DNA of 37,875 nucleotides from Lachnospiraceae bacterium (GCA_017416505.1 JAFQCI010000111.1:1-37875); one strand, 5' to 3'; counted from the stretch's first letter, positions 17,807-26,845 are shown. The notes: generated from the sequence alone by a model not told the origin. Made by a program: numbers and translations.

Positions 17807-17821
17807 CATTCGTGGTAACAT
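17793..17821 (+). promoter_or_regulatory. Promoter of tRNA-Thr inside the end of sigH
   Basis: TTGACA (17793-17798), 17-bp spacer, TAACAT (17816-17821), 17 bp before tRNA-Thr. The -35 lies within the last sigH codons. Confidence 0.65.
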
Positions 17822-17837
17822 CTTAATGCGATGTTAT

Positions 17838-17910
17838 GCTGATATAGCTCAGGAGGTAGAGCGCAACATTGGTAGTGTTGAGGTCACGGGTTCGACTCCC
17901 GTTATCAGCT
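17838..17910 (+). tRNA. tRNA-Thr (GGT)
   Basis: Acceptor GCTGATA pairs with TATCAGC, anticodon stem CAACA/TGTTG, loop TTGGTAG giving GGT (Thr), T-loop TTCGACT and discriminator T. All stems are intact. Confidence 0.96.
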
Positions 17911-17914
17911 TTAC

Positions 17915-17937
17915 TACTCCTGGAAGGGAGTTTTTTT
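17915..17937 (+). terminator. Terminator after tRNA-Thr
   Basis: ACTCC pairs with GGAGT around a short loop and is followed by a run of T's. Confidence 0.7.
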
Positions 17938-17979
17938 ACTTTATAGGACATTTCGTTGGAATTGTCCTATAAAGTAAAA
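17934..17979. repeat. 17-bp perfect inverted repeat
   Basis: TTTTACTTTATAGGACA (17934-17950) and TGTCCTATAAAGTAAAA (17963-17979) are exact complements around a 12-nt loop. It begins in the T tract of the tRNA-Thr terminator. It could be a second terminator for the opposite strand or a small palindromic repeat. Confidence 0.7.
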
Positions 17980-18080
17980 TAAGATATGCACAGGCTGTGT
18001 GGAGGAATAAGCTTTATTCTTTACTATAGGAGTCCCCATCAATGAACAGGCAGAGGGATTGGAACGGAGGGATATATATC

Positions 18081-19445
18081 ATGAAGAAAAAGAGTAGAAA
18101 GGGACTTGTTTTTTTGATTATTGCAGTGATAGTGGTGATTGTCATTGTGAAAAAATCAAAAAATAAAGACGATGGTGAAAGCCAGAAGAAACCGGATGAA
18201 GTTACGATAGAACATAGAGATGATGGGCTGTTCGTTACTGCCATGATGGGTGAGAATACTACAGTAGGCGGAATTGATTATTTTATTATAAAGATTTTCA
18301 ATACCACAACCAATAATCTGGATTTTGTAGTGATTCCAGAAGGTTGCTACCTTACGATGTCGGATGGATGCTATCAGACCTTAAAGGGGAAAAACGGAGA
18401 TTTGATGCAGAGCATGAATTTATCCAGCATTGCTTTGTATTTTAATAAGGATGCTAGATACATAAACACTGTCACTGCACTAGAGGATGTGTTAGGTCTT
18501 GAAATAGATTATTATGAAGTGTTCAGTGAAGAAGAATTAATTCAACTGATTAATTTGGTAACACCATTAAATTATAATTTAGGTACGGATCTTTCTTATA
18601 TTAATCGTAAGGGTGTCAGTGTTGAGGTTCCTTCCGGTTCCCAATACATTGACGGTGAAAAGGCACTGGCTATTTTAAAAGCAGAGGATTCTTATGAATC
18701 AAAGATAAATCAGGCAAATGAAATATGCGGATATTTAAATGAGTATTATTCTTTTATTTTCTCTTTAAATTCTTTGGATAAATTTAAAGAATATTATTCT
18801 TATGTGTTTGAAATTATGCAGTCAGATGCAACTTATGATGATTATGGAGCTTACTTTGAAAAATTATATAATGTAAATCCAAATGAAATTTCTTTCCATA
18901 TCATGAGCGGTGCTTTAGTGGAAGATGGAAGATATTTTATTGATTCTGCACAAATGCAGCAGACGGTTCAGGATATTCTTGCAAAACCAGCTGGAACAGG
19001 AAAAGAAGTGTTGTCTACGGAAGATCCATCAGGTGCTACTTCTGAAGATGGAAGTACGGAAGAAGGCACAGATGACGTTCCAAGTACGGAAGATGTTCCA
19101 AGTACAGGAGATACACCAAGCACAGAGGAACCTACTACAGAACAACAAGCACCACAAGTAACCACTACTAAAGATGCGACGATTCAGATTTTGAATAGTA
19201 CTCATGTAAATGGTTTGGCAAAGAAATGGCAGAACAAGCTGAACGGTGATGGATATAATGTTGCTGAGGTAACTAATTACGAAGGCGGAAGTACATTAGA
19301 GTCCACGAAGATACTTGTAAAAGATTTATCCTTAGGAAATGAATTAAAAGAATATTTCCCATCTGCAACCATTGAGATTGGGGACGTTCCGGAAGGATTT
19401 GATATTGTAGTTATTTTAAGTTCTCAGGATAAAACTGTAAAATAA
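18081..19445 (+). CDS. LCP-like membrane protein with a LytR_C domain; catalytic motifs degenerate
   Basis: 454 residues: one N-terminal membrane helix (about 8-25), an extracytoplasmic LCP-like domain (about 45-250), a Thr/Ser/Pro/Glu-rich linker with repeated PST motifs (about 310-360) and a C-terminal LytR_C-like domain (IQILNSTHVNGLAKKWQNKL). LytR-CpsA-Psr enzymes move wall polymers to peptidoglycan. Their usual motifs are replaced: RSDT-like reads IDYF, IPRDT reads IPEGC, and the YVRxR region after ALA reads ILKAED. The fold seems kept while catalysis is doubtful. ATG 18081 follows GGAGGG with 9-nt spacing. Role perhaps binding or scaffolding at the wall (inference). Confidence 0.75.
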   Translation: MKKKSRKGLVFLIIAVIVVIVIVKKSKNKDDGESQKKPDEVTIEHRDDGLFVTAMMGENTTVGGIDYFIIKIFNTTTNNLDFVVIPEGCYLTMSDGCYQTLKGKNGDLMQSMNLSSIALYFNKDARYINTVTALEDVLGLEIDYYEVFSEEELIQLINLVTPLNYNLGTDLSYINRKGVSVEVPSGSQYIDGEKALAILKAEDSYESKINQANEICGYLNEYYSFIFSLNSLDKFKEYYSYVFEIMQSDATYDDYGAYFEKLYNVNPNEISFHIMSGALVEDGRYFIDSAQMQQTVQDILAKPAGTGKEVLSTEDPSGATSEDGSTEEGTDDVPSTEDVPSTGDTPSTEEPTTEQQAPQVTTTKDATIQILNSTHVNGLAKKWQNKLNGDGYNVAEVTNYEGGSTLESTKILVKDLSLGNELKEYFPSATIEIGDVPEGFDIVVILSSQDKTVK

Positions 19446-19449
19446 CAAA

Positions 19450-19538
19450 AATGATTCACGGTCTTAATTCGTGTAATAGAATGATACAGAATTTACTGGT
19501 TCATAATATATTACACGGATTCCTAGGTCGTGAATCAT
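19450..19538. repeat. Long imperfect inverted repeat between the LCP-like and TagA-like genes
   Basis: The arm at 19450-19478 (AATGATTCACG, then CGTGTAATA) is complementary to 19509-19538 (TATTACACG, then CGTGAATCATT), with mismatches in the middle and a ~30-nt loop. There is no T tract. It could be a long RNA hairpin or a palindromic mobile remnant. Confidence 0.7.
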
Positions 19539-19574
19539 TCCATATTAATAAACAATTCAGCATTGAGGTGTCAT

Positions 19575-20225
19575 ATGCATAATAAAAAGAGTATTTATGA
19601 ACTGGAATTTGACTGCTTATCAGAAGCAAAGGCAACGGAATTAGTTGAAAAATATCTTGCATCGGAACAGATGCATTTGATTTATTATGTGGAGCCTAGA
19701 CTGGCTTTGGCAGATTTGAGTGAGGAAGAAATTTCTTTGATTCAAAGTGCAAAATTAGTACTTGCAGTTCAGAAGGAATTGTGTGAAGATTTGCAGGGTG
19801 CAAAAGAAAACTATGGCAGAATCGTAAAAGGTATAGAATTGCTTCGGATTATCAGCACATTTGTGAAAAAAAAGAAAGAAAAGGCCATTATTTTTTCTTC
19901 ATCAGAAGAAGAATATGAGGCTTTTGTGAAGACGTTTCATTTGGAAAAGGAACGCTGTAAGAATGTATTGGTTACTCAAATAAAAGAAACAGATATGGAC
20001 GGTTTTATCAATGATATTAACATGGATATGGCGCCTGTTGTCTTTTCTTTGATGCAGCATGATATGCAGATGGAATTTATCCAGAATTATGTAGATAAGC
20101 TGGATGCAAAAATGGTAGTTATGCTGGGAGATAGTCTGGAATATATGAAAAAGTCTGAAAAAAGGATACATAAGGTGTTAAGGGCATTGCACATTGGTAA
20201 AAAACACTACAATTTATCGAAATAA
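19575..20225 (+). CDS. Small protein resembling a divergent WecG/TagA/CpsF glycosyltransferase
   Basis: 216 residues, no membrane segment. The order of elements follows GT26 (WecG/TagA): a Val-Lys-Gly-x-Glu-Leu block (RIVKGIELLRIIS), a beta strand then acidic helix (KAIIFSSSEEEYEAF), an Asn-rich turn (FINDINMDMAPVVFSLM) and a final strand (KMVVMLGDS). The usual catalytic residues and the SPKQE-type motif are missing; QHDMQMEFIQNY stands in that place. I call this a possible degenerate relative, not an enzyme. The start at 19575 follows GAGGTG. The LCP-like neighbour supports an envelope role. Confidence 0.5.
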   Translation: MHNKKSIYELEFDCLSEAKATELVEKYLASEQMHLIYYVEPRLALADLSEEEISLIQSAKLVLAVQKELCEDLQGAKENYGRIVKGIELLRIISTFVKKKKEKAIIFSSSEEEYEAFVKTFHLEKERCKNVLVTQIKETDMDGFINDINMDMAPVVFSLMQHDMQMEFIQNYVDKLDAKMVVMLGDSLEYMKKSEKRIHKVLRALHIGKKHYNLSK

Positions 20226-20308
20226 TTAGGATTTTGGATAATTTTTGAAATATGATATGCAAATTAAACAAAAGATTTTAAAATTCTTTGTTTATATATA
20301 ATATGGTA

Positions 20309-20337
20309 TTTTGCGTGAAAAAAGTGTATTATATAAT
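20309..20337 (+). promoter_or_regulatory. Probable promoter of the msmX-like gene
   Basis: Perfect TATAAT (20332-20337) with a weak -35 (TTTTGC at 20309, 17-bp spacer, or TTGCGT at 20311, 15-bp). The region is very AT-rich and strong codon bias in the gene suggests high expression. Confidence 0.5.
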
Positions 20338-20379
20338 CTAGTATTAAAGTAAACACAACCCAAGGAGGAGAAATATAAA

Positions 20380-21492
20380 ATGGCAAGTTTATCTTTAAAG
20401 AATATTTATAAAATCTATTCAAATGGATTCAACGCAGTAAAAGATTTCAACTTAGAAGTTGAAGATAAAGAATTTATCATCTTCGTTGGACCTTCAGGAT
20501 GTGGTAAATCTACTACACTTCGTATGATTGCTGGTTTGGAAGATATCAGTAAAGGTGAATTATGGATTGGTGATAAGTTAGTAAATGACGTTGAGCCAAA
20601 AGATAGAGATATCGCCATGGTATTCCAGAACTACGCATTGTATCCACATATGACAGTATATGATAATATGGCATTTGGTCTTAAGATTAAGAAAGTACCA
20701 AAGGATAAGATTGACAAACAAATTCATGAAGCAGCTAAGATTCTTGATATTGAACATTTATTAGACCGTAAGCCAAAGGCTTTATCCGGTGGTCAAAGAC
20801 AGCGTGTTGCTATGGGACGTGCTATCGTTCGTGAACCTAAGGTATTCTTAATGGACGAGCCTTTATCAAACCTTGATGCAAAGTTAAGAGTTCAGATGCG
20901 TATCGAAATTTCAAAGTTACATCAAAGATTACAAACAACTATCATTTATGTAACACATGACCAGACAGAAGCTATGACTCTTGGTACAAGAATCGTAGTA
21001 TTAAAGGATGGTATCATTCAACAGGTAGATACTCCACAGAACTTATATGATAAGCCACAAAACTTATTCGTAGCTGGATTTATCGGTTCTCCTGCTATGA
21101 ACTTCATTGAATGTAAGGCTGTTAAGTCTGGTTCTGACATTTTATTAATGTTTGGTTCTCATTCAATTAAGGTTCCAGAAGGAAAGGCTATTAAGTTAAT
21201 CGAAGGAAATTACATTGACAGAGATATTATCTTAGGTATCAGACCAGAAGATATCCATGATGAACAATTATTCATCGAATCTTCACCAGAAAGCGTTATC
21301 GATGCTAAGATTAACGTATACGAAATGTTAGGTGCTGAAGTATACTTATACTTCAATATCGATCAATTTGATATTACTGCAAGAGTTAACTCTCGTACTA
21401 CTGCAAGACCAGGAGATACTGTACAGTTAGCATTTGACTTAAGTAAGATTCATTTATTCGACAAAGAAACAGAAAGAATCATTGTAAACTAA
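20380..21492 (+). CDS. msmX: MsmX/UgpC-type sugar ABC transporter ATPase (shared)
   Basis: 370 residues. ABC domain (1-235) with Walker A GPSGCGKST, Q-loop VFQNYALYPHM, signature LSGGQRQR, Walker B FLMDEPLSNLDAK and H-loop VTHDQ. The C-terminal ~130 residues form the OB/regulatory domain of carbohydrate ABC ATPases (GIRPEDI). It stands alone with no permease or binding protein nearby, like B. subtilis MsmX, which serves several sugar importers. Codon choice (many AAC, TTC, ATC, CGT) differs from its neighbours and suggests high expression. SD AAGGAGGAG. Confidence 0.92.
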   Translation: MASLSLKNIYKIYSNGFNAVKDFNLEVEDKEFIIFVGPSGCGKSTTLRMIAGLEDISKGELWIGDKLVNDVEPKDRDIAMVFQNYALYPHMTVYDNMAFGLKIKKVPKDKIDKQIHEAAKILDIEHLLDRKPKALSGGQRQRVAMGRAIVREPKVFLMDEPLSNLDAKLRVQMRIEISKLHQRLQTTIIYVTHDQTEAMTLGTRIVVLKDGIIQQVDTPQNLYDKPQNLFVAGFIGSPAMNFIECKAVKSGSDILLMFGSHSIKVPEGKAIKLIEGNYIDRDIILGIRPEDIHDEQLFIESSPESVIDAKINVYEMLGAEVYLYFNIDQFDITARVNSRTTARPGDTVQLAFDLSKIHLFDKETERIIVN

Positions 21493-21504
21493 GAAATTTG
21501 AAAT

Positions 21505-21539
21505 ATACCAGATGGATAAGCATCTGGTATATTTTTTTT
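21505..21539 (+). terminator. Terminator of msmX
   Basis: ATACCAGATG pairs exactly with CATCTGGTAT around GATAAG and runs into eight T's. Confidence 0.92.
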
Positions 21540-21623
21540 CAGAAAGTTCTATGAAGACAGGGGTTAAAAACCCTTTGTTTATGGGGATAAAAACATTTTT
21601 TTGTGAAATATGGTGGATGGTAA

Positions 21624-21663
21624 AAAATAAAAGAGAAATTCATAAAAATTTCTCTTTTATTTT
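21624..21663 (+). terminator. Second hairpin before the CdaR-type gene
   Basis: AAAATAAAAGAGAAATT (21624-21640) pairs exactly over 17 bp with AATTTCTCTTTTATTTT (21647-21663) around CATAAA. AT-rich and ending in T's on both strands, it may be a bidirectional terminator or an attenuator for the next gene. Confidence 0.6.
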
Positions 21664-21733
21664 TGTCGATTATGCTATAAAATATAAGTTAGTGAAGTGT
21701 GTTGATATAAAAGAAAAAGGGAGTGAACATGAA

Positions 21734-22822
21734 ATGATTTCAAATCAGATTTTACAAGATACCATCGATGGTATTAAGGCAATTTCAAGGGTAGATTTGT
21801 GCGTTATGGACATGGAGGGAAAACCATTGGCATCTACCATGCTTGAGGTTTCAGAATATGATAAGGTGGTACTGGCATTCGTTGATTCTCCTGCGGAAAG
21901 CCAGGTATTGCAAGGTTGTCAGTTTTTTAAAGTATATGATGATAATCAGTTAGAATATGTGATTCTGGCAAAAGGTGAAAATGATGATGTATATATGATT
22001 GGCAAGCTGGCAACCTTCCAGATTCAGAATCTTTTGGTAGCATATAAAGAACGATTTGATAAGGATAACTTTATTAAGAATTTATTGCTGGATAATTTAT
22101 TATTGGTTGATATCTATAACAGGGCGAAAAAACTGCATATTGATACAGATGTCAGAAGGGTAGTATATATCATTGAAACTAAGGCGGAAAAGGATAATAA
22201 TGTATTAGAAACGGTTCGTAGTTTGTTTTCAACTAAAACGAAGGACTTTATTACTGCAGTAGATGAGAAAAATATCATCTTGGTGAAGGAAGTAAAACAG
22301 ACTGAAACTTATGATGACATGGAAAAAACAGCTAAAGTGATTGTAGATATGCTTAACTCGGAAGCCATGACTCAGGTAAGAGTGGCATATGGAACCATTG
22401 TAAATGAAATTAAGGAAGTTTCCAGGTCTTATAAAGAAGCAAAGATGGCTTTGGATGTAGGTAAGATTTTCTATGAAGACCGTAATATCATTGCTCATGG
22501 TAATTTAGGAATTGGTCGTTTGATTTATCAGCTTCCAATTCCATTATGCAAGATGTTTATTAAGGAAATTTTTGATTCCCGTACTCCAGATGAGTTTGAC
22601 GAGGAAACTTTGATTACCATTAATAAATTCTTTGAGAACAGCTTAAATGTTTCTGAAACATCAAGACAGTTGTATATTCATAGAAATACTTTGGTATATC
22701 GTTTAGATAAGCTTCAAAAGACTACGAATTTGGATTTACGAGTATTTGAAGATGCCATTACCTTTAAGATTGCCTTAATGGTAGTGAAATACATGAAGTA
22801 TATGAAGAGTTTGGAATATTAA
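21734..22822 (+). CDS. CdaR/PucR-type transcriptional regulator
   Basis: 362 residues. An N-terminal sensor region (about 1-135; RVDLCVMDMEGKPLAST) is followed by a CdaR-type degenerate GGDEF-like region (about 140-285) and a PucR-type HTH_30 at the C-terminus (LNVSETSRQLYIHRNTLVYRLDKL). In enterobacteria CdaR senses sugar diacids; here, beside msmX, it may control carbohydrate uptake (inference). ATG 21734 is chosen because the frame upstream runs through two terminator hairpins. SD AAGGGAG is 10 nt upstream. Confidence 0.85.
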   Translation: MISNQILQDTIDGIKAISRVDLCVMDMEGKPLASTMLEVSEYDKVVLAFVDSPAESQVLQGCQFFKVYDDNQLEYVILAKGENDDVYMIGKLATFQIQNLLVAYKERFDKDNFIKNLLLDNLLLVDIYNRAKKLHIDTDVRRVVYIIETKAEKDNNVLETVRSLFSTKTKDFITAVDEKNIILVKEVKQTETYDDMEKTAKVIVDMLNSEAMTQVRVAYGTIVNEIKEVSRSYKEAKMALDVGKIFYEDRNIIAHGNLGIGRLIYQLPIPLCKMFIKEIFDSRTPDEFDEETLITINKFFENSLNVSETSRQLYIHRNTLVYRLDKLQKTTNLDLRVFEDAITFKIALMVVKYMKYMKSLEY

Positions 22823-22848
22823 TGGATTTATTTTGAGAGGAAATTAAG

Positions 22849-23535
22849 ATGATTACATTTAAGAATGTTACAATGCAATATCCCACTGGTACAGTAGCGC
22901 TAAAGGATGTTAGTTTGAATATAAATGAGGGAGAATTTGTATTCATTGTTGGTAGCAGTGGCTCTGGAAAATCCACCATATTAAAATTGATTTTAAAGGA
23001 ATTGGATGCGACTTCAGGCAGCATCTTTGTAGCTGGTAAGGAATTAAAGAAATTGAAACATAAAGAAATTCCTTTTTTCCGTAGAAATATAGGATTCGTA
23101 TATCAGAATTTCCGATTGTTAAAAGACCGGACGGTATATGAGAATGTAGCATTTGCACAAAGAGTAATTGAGGCGAATCCAAAGGATATCAGAAGACAGG
23201 TGCCATCCATGTTGACCTTGGTGGGACTGGCAGGTAAGTATAAAAACTATCCGAAAGAATTGTCCGGTGGTGAACAGCAAAGGGTTGCATTGGCTAGAGC
23301 ATTGGTGAACAATCCGGCTATCATTGTTGCAGATGAGCCTACCGGAAATCTTGATCCACAAAATTCGTGGGAGATTATGGACTTGCTGAATGATATTAAT
23401 AAGCGTGGAACAACCGTCGTTGTCGTTACACATAATCGTGAAATTGTAAATGCCATGAAAAAGAGGGTTATTACCATTAAAAAGGGATGTATTATCAGCG
23501 ATATAGAAGAAAGTGGGTACGACGATGAAGTTTAA
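22849..23535 (+). CDS. ftsE: Cell division ATPase FtsE
   Basis: 228 residues. Walker A GSSGSGKST, Q-loop VYQNF, signature LSGGEQQR, Walker B IIVADEPTGNLDP and H-loop VTHNRE. FtsE with FtsX forms a membrane complex that does not transport but switches on extracellular peptidoglycan hydrolases through ATP cycles. SD GAGAGGAA. It overlaps ftsX by 11 bp, and the likely hydrolase partner follows. Confidence 0.94.
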   Translation: MITFKNVTMQYPTGTVALKDVSLNINEGEFVFIVGSSGSGKSTILKLILKELDATSGSIFVAGKELKKLKHKEIPFFRRNIGFVYQNFRLLKDRTVYENVAFAQRVIEANPKDIRRQVPSMLTLVGLAGKYKNYPKELSGGEQQRVALARALVNNPAIIVADEPTGNLDPQNSWEIMDLLNDINKRGTTVVVVTHNREIVNAMKKRVITIKKGCIISDIEESGYDDEV

Positions 23536-24433
23536 TACAATCATTTATTCAATAAAGCAGGGAACAAAAAATATTGGTAGAAATAAAATGTTCTCTTTGG
23601 CATCCATTGGTACGATGGTAGCTTGTTTATTCTTATTTGGTGTATTTTTCGCAGTAGTGACGAACATTAATTACATGATGAAAGAAATGGAAGGTTCTAT
23701 GTGCCTTACGGTGCTTTTTGACAAAGGAACTACCACAGAAAGAATTCAGGAAATTGGAAATGAAATCTTAGCCCGTGCGGAAGTAAGAGATGTGGTTTAT
23801 ATTTCTCCGGAAGAGGCTTGGGAAAGCTTTTCTTCTGACTTTTTCAAAGGACATGAAGATTTGATTTTAGGATTTGAGGGTGACAATCCATTACAGGATT
23901 CAGACTCTTATAAAGTTTATGTGAATGATGTCAGTATGCAGAATTCATTGGCAGAGTATATCAGCAAGATGGAAGGGGTAAGACAGGTTAATAATTCAGA
24001 ATCTACAGTAAAAAGTCTGATTAGCATGAATTCCTTGGTAACTTATGCTTCTGCAGGAATTATTATTACCTTGTTCTTAGTTTCTTTGTTCTTGATTATT
24101 AATACCATTACCATTGGTATTTCTGTCAGAAAAGAAGAAATCGCCATTATGAAATTAATTGGTGCGACTGACTTTTTTGTACGTGCCCCATTCTTTGTTG
24201 AAGGTATCATTATTGGTTTTTTAGGTGCGGTCATTCCTATGGGCGTGTTATATGTTATGTATAACAAAGTGGTGGAATTCGTCATTAACTCTTATGGAAC
24301 CATTGCAGGCTTTATCAAATTTTTACCAGTAAAGGATGTGTTCGTACAGTTATTACCTGTAGCACTCATTTTAGGTATGGGTGTAGGTTTTGTTGGAAGT
24401 ATGGTAACAGTTCGTAAGCATTTAAGTATTTAG
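23525..24433 (+). CDS. ftsX: Cell division membrane protein FtsX
   Basis: 302 residues: an N-terminal helix (about 20-45), an extracytoplasmic domain (about 48-160) that should bind the hydrolase partner, and three C-terminal helices (FtsX/MacB fold; EEIAIMKLIGAT). ATG 23525 lies inside ftsE; a GTG at 23513 is in frame but less likely. Confidence 0.93.
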   Translation: MKFNTIIYSIKQGTKNIGRNKMFSLASIGTMVACLFLFGVFFAVVTNINYMMKEMEGSMCLTVLFDKGTTTERIQEIGNEILARAEVRDVVYISPEEAWESFSSDFFKGHEDLILGFEGDNPLQDSDSYKVYVNDVSMQNSLAEYISKMEGVRQVNNSESTVKSLISMNSLVTYASAGIIITLFLVSLFLIINTITIGISVRKEEIAIMKLIGATDFFVRAPFFVEGIIIGFLGAVIPMGVLYVMYNKVVEFVINSYGTIAGFIKFLPVKDVFVQLLPVALILGMGVGFVGSMVTVRKHLSI

Positions 24434-24444
24434 GAGGGTTTTCA

Positions 24445-25626
24445 TTGAAAAAAGGAATAATAAAAGCGGGGATTTTATTATCTTTATTGTGTATCATTCC
24501 ATTGACTTCCTTTGCGAAGAACGGAAAGGATGAAGCGGAAGAAAAAAAGAACGAAGCTGAGGAAAAGAAGCAGGAAGTTGAAGATTTTATTAAGCAGTTG
24601 GAAAATGAAAAAGCCGATACGGAAGCTTATATTTTAGCTTTGGATCAGGAAATGGCGGCTTTAGACGAAAGTATTAGTGCGGCAGAGGCAGAAATCGCAC
24701 AGACCGAGGCGGATATTGTAGTAAAACAGCAAGAATTAGAAGAGGCGAAAATTGAGGAACAAACTCAGTATGAAACCATGAAGGCGAGAATAAAATTTAT
24801 GTATGAAAACGGTGATACCGCATACATAGATGCTTTGTTGCAGTCTGAAGATTTGAGCGATTTGCTAAACCGTGCTGAGTATATTTCAAAGATATCTGAG
24901 TATGATTATAATATGCTACAGAACTTGATTGATATTCGGGAAGAAATCGCAAATCAGGAAACTATGTTACAGTTTGCTTTAGATGGGTTGGAAACTCAAA
25001 AGGCGGATTTAGAATTAGAAAAAGAATCTTTGGATATGTTGGTTGCAGCCAAAGCTCAGGAAGTATTAAATTATGAAAATTCCATTGCGGAATCGGAAGA
25101 ATTGGCGAAACAGTATGAAGAAGAAATTAGGTTACAGGAATCGATTATTGCACAAATCGAAGAACAGGAACGATTGGCACAGTCAAACAACTCTTCTTCT
25201 ATTATTGTGGGAGTAGGGGCATTTCTATGGCCGACACCTGGAAATTATAGAATCACTTCCTATTTTGGTGCCAGAGATGGAGCAGCCATTGGACATGGAG
25301 CATCCAGCAATCATAAGGGAATTGATATTTGTGGACCAACACCGGGTTCTATTTATGGAGCAGATATCGTAGCTTCTGCTTCTGGTACAGTAGTAGCTTC
25401 TGCGTATAATTATGCTATGGGAAATTATGTAATGATTAGCCATGGTAATGGTGTGTATACCATTTATATGCATGCTTCTAAATTATGTACCACCACAGGC
25501 GCATATGTAACACAGGGAACAAAGATTGCAGAAGTTGGTTCTACCGGTAATTCCTCAGGACCACATTTACATTTTGGAATTCGTGTGAACGGAGCTTATG
25601 TAGACCCAATGCAATATTTTAATTAG
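24445..25626 (+). CDS. Secreted EnvC/PcsB-like murein hydrolase with an M23 domain
   Basis: 393 residues. A signal peptide (about 1-24, ending TSFA) is followed by a long coiled coil (about 25-250) and a C-terminal M23 peptidase domain (about 265-393). Zinc ligands are intact: H290 and D294 (HKGID) and H376 (HLH), so it should be an active endopeptidase, unlike E. coli EnvC, an activator. The coiled coil is the part that meets FtsX in related systems. The start is TTG, with a strong SD (TAGGAGGG) 11 bp after ftsX. Confidence 0.93.
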   Translation: MKKGIIKAGILLSLLCIIPLTSFAKNGKDEAEEKKNEAEEKKQEVEDFIKQLENEKADTEAYILALDQEMAALDESISAAEAEIAQTEADIVVKQQELEEAKIEEQTQYETMKARIKFMYENGDTAYIDALLQSEDLSDLLNRAEYISKISEYDYNMLQNLIDIREEIANQETMLQFALDGLETQKADLELEKESLDMLVAAKAQEVLNYENSIAESEELAKQYEEEIRLQESIIAQIEEQERLAQSNNSSSIIVGVGAFLWPTPGNYRITSYFGARDGAAIGHGASSNHKGIDICGPTPGSIYGADIVASASGTVVASAYNYAMGNYVMISHGNGVYTIYMHASKLCTTTGAYVTQGTKIAEVGSTGNSSGPHLHFGIRVNGAYVDPMQYFN

Positions 25627-25654
25627 TAGCAGTGAATTGGAAAGGTAGGACATA

Positions 25655-26845
25655 ATGAGAAAGTTTCAGGGGAATGGAAAGTATAGAATATTAATAAGTG
25701 CCGCTTTGATGACTTTTGTTTTAGGATTGACAGGTTGTGGTTCATTAAATAGTATTGATTTGACTGGCTCCAATGGAAATGAGATTGAAGAAGATGATAA
25801 GTATCAGTTGATTGAAAAATATATTGATAAATACTATTTGTATGATGCGGATGAAGAAAAAGAAAAAGAAGCAATGTACCGTGCTTTACTGGATGGTTTG
25901 GATGACCCATATTCCTGTTATTATTCAGCAGAGGAGTATCAGGAATTGATGGAGGAATATGAGGGAGAGTTTTATGGCATTGGTGCCACTTTTGTAGTCA
26001 AAATTGGTGAAAATGTTCCTTATGCAGTTAATATATTTAAAGGCAGTGGTGCAGAAGAGGCGGGAATGTTGGAAGGCGACAGGCTGGTTGCACTTGAAGG
26101 TGAGGACATAGCAGGTGTGAGTCTAGATGAACTAGTAAAAGAAATTCGTGGCGAAGAAGGAACAAAAGTTAATGTAACGGTATATCGTGAGAGTACAGAT
26201 GAATATATTGATTTAACTATTACCAGAAAAAAGGTAGTATTAGAAACTGTGGAATATCAAATGCTGGATTCTAATATTGGATATGTAGGTGTGTATTCTT
26301 TTGATGAACATACAGATGAACAATTTGCAGATGCCATTGATGATTTAGAGTCCCAAGGAATGCAGGCAATGATTATTGATCTAAGAGATAACGGTGGCGG
26401 AATGCTGGTTACTATGGTAAATATGCTGGATTACATTTTACCAGAGGAAAGACTGGTTTACTGTTTGGATAAGAATGGGAAAAATATTGGAACAGAGTAT
26501 TCCACCAATAGACATCAGGTGGAAATGCCAATTGTAATTTTAATGAATGGATATAGTGCCAGTGCATCGGAATGTTTTGCGGGAACCATGCAGGACTATG
26601 ATGCAGCTACGGTAATTGGAACTCAAAGTTATGGAAAAGGTGTAATGCAGCAGATTTATGAGTTACCGGATGGATCCGGAATTAAATTAACAGTGGCAGA
26701 GTATTATACCGGCGGAGGAAGAAACATTCATGGTGTAGGTATTACACCGGATATAGTAGTAGAATTACCGGAGGAAATTAATTCCATAGAGGACGATACC
26801 CAGTTGGCAAAGGCACAGGAAGTTTTACTTGAACAAATACAATAA
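25655..26845 (+). CDS. S41 C-terminal processing peptidase, lipoprotein
   Basis: 396 residues. The N-terminus is a lipoprotein signal with lipobox LTGC. A helical region (to about 105), a PDZ domain (about 108-190; GSGAEEAGMLEGDRLV) and an S41 protease domain follow. The Ser-Lys dyad is S303 (SASASE) and K328 (GTQSYGKG). Ctp proteases trim or degrade envelope proteins; linkage to ftsEX and the hydrolase suggests it controls wall-hydrolase levels (inference). It starts 28 bp after the hydrolase gene. Confidence 0.93.
   Translation: MRKFQGNGKYRILISAALMTFVLGLTGCGSLNSIDLTGSNGNEIEEDDKYQLIEKYIDKYYLYDADEEKEKEAMYRALLDGLDDPYSCYYSAEEYQELMEEYEGEFYGIGATFVVKIGENVPYAVNIFKGSGAEEAGMLEGDRLVALEGEDIAGVSLDELVKEIRGEEGTKVNVTVYRESTDEYIDLTITRKKVVLETVEYQMLDSNIGYVGVYSFDEHTDEQFADAIDDLESQGMQAMIIDLRDNGGGMLVTMVNMLDYILPEERLVYCLDKNGKNIGTEYSTNRHQVEMPIVILMNGYSASASECFAGTMQDYDAATVIGTQSYGKGVMQQIYELPDGSGIKLTVAEYYTGGGRNIHGVGITPDIVVELPEEINSIEDDTQLAKAQEVLLEQIQ

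Noticed and set aside
21512..21733. N-terminal extension of the CdaR-type regulator
   Set aside because: It would begin inside the msmX terminator and run through a second hairpin; ATG 21734 fits the family.
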